This document shows, piece after piece, positions 25,469 through 32,627 of a DNA stretch of 64,000 bases. The position numbers and the translations under genes were made by a program. The stretch is from Lichenicoccus sp964246745. GTDB taxonomy: Bacteria; Pseudomonadota; Alphaproteobacteria; Acetobacterales; Acetobacteraceae. The stretch lies in contig CAXTRK010000010.1 of assembly GCA_964246745.1 (NCBI GenBank), forward strand, positions 28,310 through 92,309. The letters are read 5' to 3'. Positions within the stretch are counted from its first letter, which is position 1; each line of letters begins with the position of its first letter. Under the pieces are notes generated by a model, which was not told the DNA's origin, ran no database searches, and saw only the letters and a list, made by a program, of their open reading frames with translations.

Positions 25469-26611
25469 TCAGGCTTCGGCGATGCGCAGCAGGTCCTCGA
25501 ACGCCACCACCAGATGATAGAGCGTACTCGCCGGCACCACGTCGGAATGAGCCTGCCCCTTGGCGTCGAACTGGTCGATCCAAAGCCCCCGAACGCGGGT
25601 TGCCAAGTAGCTGTCGAGCAGCATGTCAGCGACACGGGCAGCATCATCAAAGGCGCCATTCGCCAGATGCGCCTTGATCAACTCGGTTTGCGGCCAGGTG
25701 CGGCGCGTCATGCGCAAGGGTTGACCGGAGCGGGTGCATTCGTCGATGGCAAAGCCGTCCGGCCCGATGCCGTGTTGCAGCGCGAAGCGGTAAAGCGAAT
25801 CCGCCTCGTCACGATAATCCTGACCGCCGGCGGCCGCGAGCCGGTGCAGCAGCCATGACCACTCGAAATGATGCCCCGGCTCGACTGAATCGCCGCGCGC
25901 GCCTTCCGACAGGACCAGGTCCCGGGTGAAATATTCTCCCAGCGTCGCCGTGCGCGGGTCAAAGAAGCGTCGCCTGAACAGGGCAGCGATCCGATCGGCG
26001 CGCGCCAGCCAGTCGGCCTCGCCGGTGGCTTCATGCAACGCGAGCATCGACTCCATCAAGTGCATGTGCGGGTTGGAGCGACGAGGCAGCGACGCTGGCA
26101 CGCCCTCCAGGTAGCCGCCCGCCTTCGGATCGGCGACGAACGCATCGAGAAAGGCGACCGTCCGTTCGGCCAGCACCTTGCCCTCTTTGAACCCGACACG
26201 CGCTGCCGCGGCCAATCCGAACAGCATGAAAGCCTGGTCGTAGGTATCGCGCAGCGTGCTGAGCGGCTGGCCGTCCGGGGTCAGGGTGTTAATCCAGCCC
26301 GGCTTGCCGTCAGTTGCCCAACAGCGGGCCTCGACCGCGGCGAGTCCGCGCGCGAGGGGCGCCCGCGCAGCCTCGTGACCTGCGGCGAGCGCTGCCGCGA
26401 AACAGAAAAGCTGGCGCCCCTGCACGCGTATCCGACGGCACGCCGTCAAATCCGCATTGCCGGCGAAGTCGAACTGCTCGAAGAACAGCCCGTCGCGGTC
26501 GATCCCCTTTTCGATCCAGAACGGCCAGGCATGTCCGTGCAGCCATTGCCTTACGCGAACCGACGTTTTGCGTAAGCCGCGCTTCGACCCGGTCGCTTCC
26601 TCCGCCTGCAT
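25469..26611 (-). CDS. AGE-family sugar epimerase/isomerase
   Basis: This 380-residue protein has the alpha6/alpha6 barrel of N-acylglucosamine 2-epimerase and mannose/cellobiose isomerases. Visible landmarks are WPFWIEKGIDRDGLFFEQFD, RRIRVQGRQLFCFA, TLRDTYDQAFMLFGLAAA, NPHMHLMESMLALHEAT and PGHHFEWSWLLHR, which carry the catalytic His and Arg residues. The family interconverts mannose and fructose or epimerises N-acetylglucosamine; the substrate cannot be told here. It is divergent from the radical SAM gene. Confidence 0.88.
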   Translation of the reverse strand: MQAEEATGSKRGLRKTSVRVRQWLHGHAWPFWIEKGIDRDGLFFEQFDFAGNADLTACRRIRVQGRQLFCFAAALAAGHEAARAPLARGLAAVEARCWATDGKPGWINTLTPDGQPLSTLRDTYDQAFMLFGLAAAARVGFKEGKVLAERTVAFLDAFVADPKAGGYLEGVPASLPRRSNPHMHLMESMLALHEATGEADWLARADRIAALFRRRFFDPRTATLGEYFTRDLVLSEGARGDSVEPGHHFEWSWLLHRLAAAGGQDYRDEADSLYRFALQHGIGPDGFAIDECTRSGQPLRMTRRTWPQTELIKAHLANGAFDDAARVADMLLDSYLATRVRGLWIDQFDAKGQAHSDVVPASTLYHLVVAFEDLLRIAEA

Positions 26612-26715
26612 GTCGCATCCCTCTCATGCCCACCCTGAAATGCCAGAGCCAGGCGGTCATCACATTGTCATGTCTTTTGCCTGCGTCGGTTGCATCCTGT
26701 CGAGACCAACAGCAG

Positions 26716-27984
26716 ATGCTGCTTGCGCGCGGCGGAACGTTTTGGGAACATGAAGTCGTGGAGCTTCTCAGAAAACTCGAAATTCTGGCGGACGCCGCCA
26801 AATACGATGCGTCCTGCGCATCGAGCGGTACCGAAAAGCGGAACAGTCTTGGCGAAGCCGGGGCGATCGGTTCGACCGAAGGAATGGGCATCTGCCATGC
26901 CTACGCGCCGGACGGGCGCTGCATCTCCCTGCTGAAAGTCCTGTTGACCAATTTCTGCCTCTATGAGTGCGCCTACTGCATCAACCGGGCGTCCTCGAAC
27001 GTGCGTCGAGCCCGGTTTTCTGTGGACGAGGTGGTGCGCCTCACGCTTGGCTTCTATCGGCGCAACTGCATTGAGGGGCTGTTTCTGTCCTCCGGCATTA
27101 TCCGCTCGCCGGACTACACCATGGAACAGGTGATCCTGGTCGCGCGCAGCTTGCGGGAACAGCACGGCTTTCGTGGCTACATCCATTTGAAGACCATCCC
27201 GGACGCGGATCCGCTGCTCCTGGCGGAGGCCGGACGGTGGGCGGACCGACTATCGATCAATGTCGAACTGCCGACGGAGCAGGGTCTGGCACAGCTTGCG
27301 CCGGAAAAGGATAGCGGCGGCATCCGGCGCTCAATGGCGCGGATTCGAACCCGGATCGACGAGGCAGCCGAGGCCCGGCCAGGGCGCGCCAAGCCGCCGC
27401 GTTTCGCGCCGGCCGGACAATCGACGCAGATGATCATCGGCGCCGACGCAAGCTCCGACCGCCTTATTCTGCGCGCCAGCATCGCGCTCTACGCCTCCTA
27501 CGCGCTGCGCAGGGTCTATTACTCGGCCTTTTCACCGATCCCGGATGCGTCCGCCATGCTGCCCGCGCGGGCAGCGCCGCTGCTGCGCGAGCATCGGCTC
27601 TATCAAGCGGACTGGCTGCTGCGTTTCTACGGCTTCGGCGTCGAGGAACTGGCAACCGACGGCGCCGGCAATCTCGATTTGGAGCGCGACCCAAAGCTGG
27701 CCTGGGCACTCGCGCACCAGGAGATGTTTCCCGTCGACGTGAACAAGGCGGATCGTGAGACCCTGCTGCGTGTGCCGGGGCTGGGCGTGAAGTCGGTGGA
27801 CCGGATTATCGCCGCGCGTCGCCATCGCCGCTTACGGCTGGACGACTTGGCGCGGCTGCGTCTGTCGCTGGCGACAATCGGTCCGTTCATCCTGGCCGCG
27901 GACCATGCGCCGCGCGCGACACCCGACACCCTGAGGCTCACCGCGCGCCTGGCTCGGAAACCAACGCAGCTTGCCCTGCTTTGA
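26716..27984 (+). CDS. radical SAM protein, putative DNA modification/repair type
   Basis: This 422-residue iron-sulfur enzyme has the radical SAM cluster NFCLYECAYC (C81, C85, C88) and a following SAM-binding barrel (ELPTEQGL; AGQSTQMIIGADA). It ends in a helix-hairpin-helix DNA-binding unit (VDVNKADRETLLRVPGLGVKSVDRIIAAR). This architecture is the TIGR03916 family, predicted to act on DNA. It always, in my recollection, travels with a DUF4130 (TIGR03915) protein, and that partner is the next gene seven bases downstream. The start is unsettled: ATG 26716 or GTG 26758; family members begin close to the ELLRKLEILADAAKYD segment. The chemistry is unknown. Confidence 0.88.
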   Translation: MLLARGGTFWEHEVVELLRKLEILADAAKYDASCASSGTEKRNSLGEAGAIGSTEGMGICHAYAPDGRCISLLKVLLTNFCLYECAYCINRASSNVRRARFSVDEVVRLTLGFYRRNCIEGLFLSSGIIRSPDYTMEQVILVARSLREQHGFRGYIHLKTIPDADPLLLAEAGRWADRLSINVELPTEQGLAQLAPEKDSGGIRRSMARIRTRIDEAAEARPGRAKPPRFAPAGQSTQMIIGADASSDRLILRASIALYASYALRRVYYSAFSPIPDASAMLPARAAPLLREHRLYQADWLLRFYGFGVEELATDGAGNLDLERDPKLAWALAHQEMFPVDVNKADRETLLRVPGLGVKSVDRIIAARRHRRLRLDDLARLRLSLATIGPFILAADHAPRATPDTLRLTARLARKPTQLALL

Positions 27985-27990
27985 GCCGCC

Positions 27991-29421
27991 ATGAAGACGG
28001 TCGTGCTGACTCACCAGGTGGATTTCGACGGTTGGCGTGCTGCCGCGCGAACCCTGGCCACGAGCGGCATCGCGCCGGACGATGTGCTCTGGTCGATTGA
28101 CAGCCCGGACGACCTGTTCGCCTCCGAGCCGTTTGTCTCCGAAACCGTGCATGCTCCGGCCTTTTCAGTACCGCGCGCCCTGATGGACATGGCGCAGACG
28201 GTCATGCAGGCTCGCGACCCGGAACGTTTCTCCCTCCTCTATGCGCTGATATGGCGGGTTTGCCAGGGCGAGCGCGCGGTCATGCAGGACGAGGCGGATG
28301 CCCAGGTCAATCGTGTGGTGCGCCTGGCTCAATCGGTGCGCCGCGACACCCACAAGATGCGCGCCTTTGTTCGCTTCCGGGAAGTCACGTCGGAGCACGA
28401 GACTCGGCATGTGGCCTGGTTCGAGCCCGAACATTACATTGTCGAGGCCAACGCGGACTTCTTCATCCGGCGTTTCTCCAACATGGCGTTCTCAATCCTG
28501 ACGCCTTACCGCAGTCTGCATTGGACCGGAGCCGAGCGCCAGTTTGGGCTCGGCGCGGACCCAACCCAGGTGCCTGACGATGACGCGCTTGAAGCCTATT
28601 GGCGCACCTATTTCGGCGCCATCTTCAATCCCGCCCGGCTCAAGGTTGCGGCAATGACCTCGGAGATGCCGCGTAAATACTGGCGCAACCTGCCGGAGGC
28701 GGCCGCCATCCCCGAAATGATCAGAGGTGCTGAAGCCCGCACCCAGACGATGTTGGAACAACAGAGCATGCCCGTGGCCAGAACAACGAGAACTCCCCTT
28801 GTTTCACGTGAAACAATCCCCAGCGAAGGCGGGATCGCGGCACTCGCGCAGGAAGCCGCCGGCTGCCGCCGTTGCGCCCTATGGGAGCCGGCGACGCAAA
28901 CCGTATTTGGCGAGGGACCAGACGATGCGCGCATGATGATGGTCGGCGAACAGCCCGGCGATCAAGAAGACTTGGTCGGCCGGCCGTTCGTGGGACCCGC
29001 GGGCCAGATGCTTGACCGGGCGATCATGGAGGCGGGTATCGACCGGCGGATCGTCTATGTCACCAATGCCGTCAAACATTTCAAGTTCGAGCCGCGCGGC
29101 AGGCGACGTATCCATCAGAAGCCGGACCAGACCGAGATTGCCGCCTGCTCGGCATGGCTCGAGGCAGAGCGCCGCATAGTGGCCCCTGTGCTGCTGGTGA
29201 TGCTTGGGGCGACTGCGGCACGGGCGGTGCTCGGGCGCGCGGTGACCATCTCGCGCGAGCGCGGCCGACCGATCACCCTCGAAGGCAACACGCAGGGCCT
29301 GGTGACAGTGCATCCCTCCTATCTGCTGCGGCTCCCCGATGAAGCGTCCAAGGCGCGGGAATACGCCGCCTTGGTCGCCGATCTACGGCAGGCTCAGCAA
29401 TTGCTGCAGGACGCCGCGTGA
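27991..29421 (+). CDS. DUF4130 / UdgX-type uracil-DNA glycosylase fusion
   Basis: This 476-residue two-domain protein has an N-terminal DUF4130 domain (about 1-240, TIGR03915), the usual partner of the radical SAM protein upstream. The C-terminal half (about 280-470) is a UdgX-type uracil-DNA glycosylase. It shows GEQPGDQED (319-327) with GRPFVGPAG, the NAVKHFKFEPRGRRRIH loop, and HPSYLLRLPDE. H375 in RRRIHQKP matches the His that forms a covalent bond with uracil-excised DNA in Mycobacterium UdgX. The DUF4130 role is unknown. The linker between the domains contains CRRCALW and may help form the UdgX iron-sulfur site. Confidence 0.9.
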   Translation: MKTVVLTHQVDFDGWRAAARTLATSGIAPDDVLWSIDSPDDLFASEPFVSETVHAPAFSVPRALMDMAQTVMQARDPERFSLLYALIWRVCQGERAVMQDEADAQVNRVVRLAQSVRRDTHKMRAFVRFREVTSEHETRHVAWFEPEHYIVEANADFFIRRFSNMAFSILTPYRSLHWTGAERQFGLGADPTQVPDDDALEAYWRTYFGAIFNPARLKVAAMTSEMPRKYWRNLPEAAAIPEMIRGAEARTQTMLEQQSMPVARTTRTPLVSRETIPSEGGIAALAQEAAGCRRCALWEPATQTVFGEGPDDARMMMVGEQPGDQEDLVGRPFVGPAGQMLDRAIMEAGIDRRIVYVTNAVKHFKFEPRGRRRIHQKPDQTEIAACSAWLEAERRIVAPVLLVMLGATAARAVLGRAVTISRERGRPITLEGNTQGLVTVHPSYLLRLPDEASKAREYAALVADLRQAQQLLQDAA

Positions 29422-29535
29422 TGAAGCGGCCGGTCGCGACATCGGACCTGAGCGCGCTTGCGCGCAGTGTCTGCGCCCTGTAGCGGCACGCAAGCCGGCG
29501 CCATGCCGACCGCCCAGCCGAGGATGACGCCAAGA

Positions 29536-31680
29536 ATGCGGACATATGGATGGATCGCCAGTCTCGCTGTTGCCGCCATCGCCATGGCAGGCGAGGCGCG
29601 TGCAGCCGAACATCGTGTACGTGAGTTTCATGCGGTGGCGATTGCTTCTGATGGGCGCCATGTCGCCGACATCGAGAGCGATGATTTCGCCCCGGGAAGC
29701 CAGTCGCCACCGCATTTCCTGGTGATTCGGACCGAAGCGGGCGGGGCGGTCACCGTGGCGCTGCCATGCGGCCAAGGGCCGAACTGCATGCCGTCCTCGC
29801 CAAGCTGGAACCGGGACGGCACCACGCTCGCTTTCGTGGTCAACAACGCCAGGACCGCCGACGCCGCAATCTACACGGTCGGGGCGAATGGCCGCGCGCC
29901 GCGCCGCATCGCGCGCTTTGCCGGCGAGCTGGGCACCTTGCGCTACGGCCCGGATAACCGATTGGCAGTGCTGGCGACCGCGCATCCGCGAAAAAAGGTC
30001 GGCGCGACCGAACCCGCGGCGCCGCTCATCGGTGTGATCGGCACTGACTTCGACGAGCAGCGCATTGCCATGCTGGAGCACGGCGCATTGCGGCTGATCT
30101 CCCCCGCTACCCTGTTCGTCTATGAATTCGACTGGCGGCCTGACGGGTCCGCTTTTGTGGCAACGGCGGCCAACGGCAACGGCGACACCCAGTGGTGGGT
30201 GGCCAAGCTTGTTGGTATCGCTTCTGGCACGGGTGCGGTAACTGTGCTGCACGCGCCGCGCGACGCGCACGAGCAGTTCGCCGACCCAGTCGTATCTCCG
30301 GATGGCAGCGAGGTCGCCTACATCGCCGGGTGGATGAGCGATTTCGGCTCGAATGGCGGCGACGCCTTCCTGCTGCGCCTGGACCGGCCGGATGCCAAGC
30401 CGGTGGATCTCACCCCCGGGCTGCACGCGACCATCACCACTCTCGATTGGCATTGCGCAGACGGGCTGACCGGCGCGGCGCTGGCCGGCCCGCGCGCCGA
30501 AATGCTGGCACTTGCTTTGGGGCAGGCGCCGCGGACACTCTGGTCCGGCGCCGAGACGATCGGATCGGGCGGCTGGAACCTGGGGCTCGCCTGTGCGGGA
30601 GGGCATAGTGCGGCGGTGCGGCAGAGCTTCACCGATCCGCCCGAGCTAGAGGCGGGCACGATCGGCGATTGGCGCAGGCTCAGCCATGTCAATGACGGCT
30701 TCGCGGCACCCTTTCGGGGGCAAAGCGTCAACTGGAAGAGCGACCACTATGACGTGCAAGGCTGGCTGTTGACGCCGCAACCGCGGCGCGCGGGCAAGCG
30801 GCCCTTACTGGTAGAGGTTCATGGCGGTCCACAAGCTGCGGCTACGCCCGACTATGTCTCACCAAGGGGCATTGACCGCGCTCTGCTTGCCGCGGGCTAC
30901 GATATCTTCCTGCCGAACTATCGCGGCAGCTTTGGACAAAGCGAGGCGTTCGTCGCCGCCGACATCGACGATTTTGGCGGCGGCGATTTCCGCGACATCA
31001 TGGCGGGCGTGACCAGCGTCGCATCGGTCGCTCCAGTGGACGAAAACCGTCTGGGCATTTTTGGCGGCAGCTATGGCGGCTACATGGCCATGTGGGCGGT
31101 GACCCAGACCCATAGGTTCAAAGCCGCCGCCGCCCATGCCGGCGTGTCGGACTGGCTCTCGATCCAGGGAGAGGCGCCGCAGATGACCGCGGACGCACCA
31201 GACCCAAGTTTCGGAACCCTGGTCTATAAGGATCCGACGCCACAACTCCGCGCCTCGCCCATCACGCACATGATGGGAGTGCGAACGCCGGTCCTCATCA
31301 CCGTCGGCGCGCTCGATGTGGAATGTCCAATGCTGCAAAGCGAGGAGTTCTATCAGGCCATGGTGACGTTGGGGGTGCCAACCAGCTTCGTGGTCTATGC
31401 CGGGGAAGGCCATGGCTTCCGCAAGCAGTCGGATCGTCTCGATGAACGCAGGCGAACAGTTGACTGGTTCAACCGTTGGCTGACAGCCTCTCCACAGGCG
31501 CAGACAAGGAGCACGGTCATGGCACAGGGCAAGCAAGAGAAGACGACAGCGAACGTTCCCGTCAAGGATACGGACTCAGGCGGAACCCGGCCTGCCCCGG
31601 CGACAGGCCAGACCAAGGGCCGCCCCGAGGTGCAGAGCGGCGACCAGAACGCGGCGCCGCCCCGCAACACGGACAGATAG
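29536..31680 (+). CDS. S9-family (prolyl oligopeptidase-type) peptidase, exported
   Basis: This is a periplasmic serine peptidase of 714 residues. A signal peptide (MRTYGWIASLAVAAIAMAGEARAAE) is followed by a WD40-like beta-propeller (about 40-400) and an alpha/beta hydrolase domain. The catalytic triad is S512 (GGSYGGYM), D594 (GALDVECP) and H626 (GEGHGF). The hydrolase fold should end near VDWFNRWLT. The last 60 or so residues are a hydrophilic, Gly/Pro/Gln-rich tail with no family match. Within it lies an internal ATG (31519) with a strong ribosome site. Upstream in-frame starts exist (29524, 29458). Confidence 0.87.
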   Translation: MRTYGWIASLAVAAIAMAGEARAAEHRVREFHAVAIASDGRHVADIESDDFAPGSQSPPHFLVIRTEAGGAVTVALPCGQGPNCMPSSPSWNRDGTTLAFVVNNARTADAAIYTVGANGRAPRRIARFAGELGTLRYGPDNRLAVLATAHPRKKVGATEPAAPLIGVIGTDFDEQRIAMLEHGALRLISPATLFVYEFDWRPDGSAFVATAANGNGDTQWWVAKLVGIASGTGAVTVLHAPRDAHEQFADPVVSPDGSEVAYIAGWMSDFGSNGGDAFLLRLDRPDAKPVDLTPGLHATITTLDWHCADGLTGAALAGPRAEMLALALGQAPRTLWSGAETIGSGGWNLGLACAGGHSAAVRQSFTDPPELEAGTIGDWRRLSHVNDGFAAPFRGQSVNWKSDHYDVQGWLLTPQPRRAGKRPLLVEVHGGPQAAATPDYVSPRGIDRALLAAGYDIFLPNYRGSFGQSEAFVAADIDDFGGGDFRDIMAGVTSVASVAPVDENRLGIFGGSYGGYMAMWAVTQTHRFKAAAAHAGVSDWLSIQGEAPQMTADAPDPSFGTLVYKDPTPQLRASPITHMMGVRTPVLITVGALDVECPMLQSEEFYQAMVTLGVPTSFVVYAGEGHGFRKQSDRLDERRRTVDWFNRWLTASPQAQTRSTVMAQGKQEKTTANVPVKDTDSGGTRPAPATGQTKGRPEVQSGDQNAAPPRNTDR
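31519..31680 (+). CDS. possible separate 53-residue hydrophilic protein, in frame inside the S9 peptidase gene
   Basis: ATG 31519 has AAGGAG (31506-31511) at a seven-base distance, a far better site than most genes here show. From it the frame runs to the same stop as the S9 peptidase gene and encodes MAQGKQEKTTANVPVKDTDS plus a polar tail with no hydrophobic core. It could be an internal translation start or an old independent gene now joined to the peptidase by loss of a stop codon. The composition suggests a disordered protein. Nothing proves that it is made alone. Confidence 0.35.
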   Translation: MAQGKQEKTTANVPVKDTDSGGTRPAPATGQTKGRPEVQSGDQNAAPPRNTDR

Positions 31681-31687
31681 CGGAGCG

Positions 31688-32425
31688 TCAGCGAACGCCG
31701 AGCGGTGTCGCCTTTTCATCATCCGGGTTGATCGGCGACGGCGGGATACCGCCTTGCGGCTGCGGGTTCTCGACGTACGTGAACGGCGCTTCGTTCCATG
31801 GCCCGCGATGGTCGTCACCGTGCGACAGATTGAAGACGACATCGACCGTATCGTCCGGCTTGATGGTGCCGAAATACGGATCGTCGAGCTTGCCGATCGA
31901 ATCGAGCGCCTTCATGAACATCCGTGCATGGGTGATCTCGCGCGTCAGCAGGTGGGTCAGCGCCGTCTTGGTGCCCTCATCAGAGCAGCGGTTGATCAGC
32001 GCCTCGTAGGTCTGCCTGGCGCCAGCCTCTGCCGCAATGTTGGCGCGCAGATCGCGGACCACGTTGCCGCCTTCCTGCACATAGGTCGCGGTCCAGGCCG
32101 AACCCTGGCTGTCGACGAGATGCGGACCGATACCTTTCATCTGGAAAAGCGGCGCATCGGATACCGGCGTCTGATCCACCTTGGCGGTATGCTGGACGAT
32201 CAGCTTGCCAACCATCTCCAGATGGCTGAACTCCTCCATGGCGATGTCCTGCAGCATGTCCCGGATGCCGGCGTTGGTGATGTGGAACGATTGCACCCAG
32301 TATTGCAGGGCGGCGGTCAACTCGCCGGTGGCGCCGCCGAACTGCTCAAGAAGATACTGGCCGAAGCGCGCGTCAGGAGTGCCGACATTGACCGGCACAA
32401 TGGTCTCTTTGTGATGAACGAACAT
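31688..32425 (-). CDS. manganese (non-heme) catalase-family protein
   Basis: This 245-residue ferritin-like four-helix protein breaks down hydrogen peroxide at a dimanganese site. Glu and His ligands are visible in RFGQYLLEQFGGATGELTAA, DIAMEEFSHLEMVG (the E-x-x-H pair), AAEAGARQTYEAL and LLTREITHARMFMKAL (the second E-x-x-H). The C-terminal tail is polar (HGDDHRGPWNEAPF...). The start at 32425 (MFVHHKETIVPV) matches the family N-terminus. It is convergent with the S9 gene, with seven bases between. No signal peptide is present, so it is cytoplasmic. Confidence 0.92.
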   Translation of the reverse strand: MFVHHKETIVPVNVGTPDARFGQYLLEQFGGATGELTAALQYWVQSFHITNAGIRDMLQDIAMEEFSHLEMVGKLIVQHTAKVDQTPVSDAPLFQMKGIGPHLVDSQGSAWTATYVQEGGNVVRDLRANIAAEAGARQTYEALINRCSDEGTKTALTHLLTREITHARMFMKALDSIGKLDDPYFGTIKPDDTVDVVFNLSHGDDHRGPWNEAPFTYVENPQPQGGIPPSPINPDDEKATPLGVR

Positions 32426-32627
32426 CGATGTTCTCTTTTTCTGCCATAACGCCGTCAAAATAACGGCGAGCTCACGAGTACAAGAAATCGATAGCGGCGC
32501 CGTTGCATCGTGTGGCGGGCAGGTTGCTACACGGTAGCGTGATGTGGTGACATCGAAGCCGAGTGCCGTGATCGAGGAGGCCAGGCGCGCCGGGCTCTGG
32601 AGATCGCCACAGCGAGAATGCGACACG

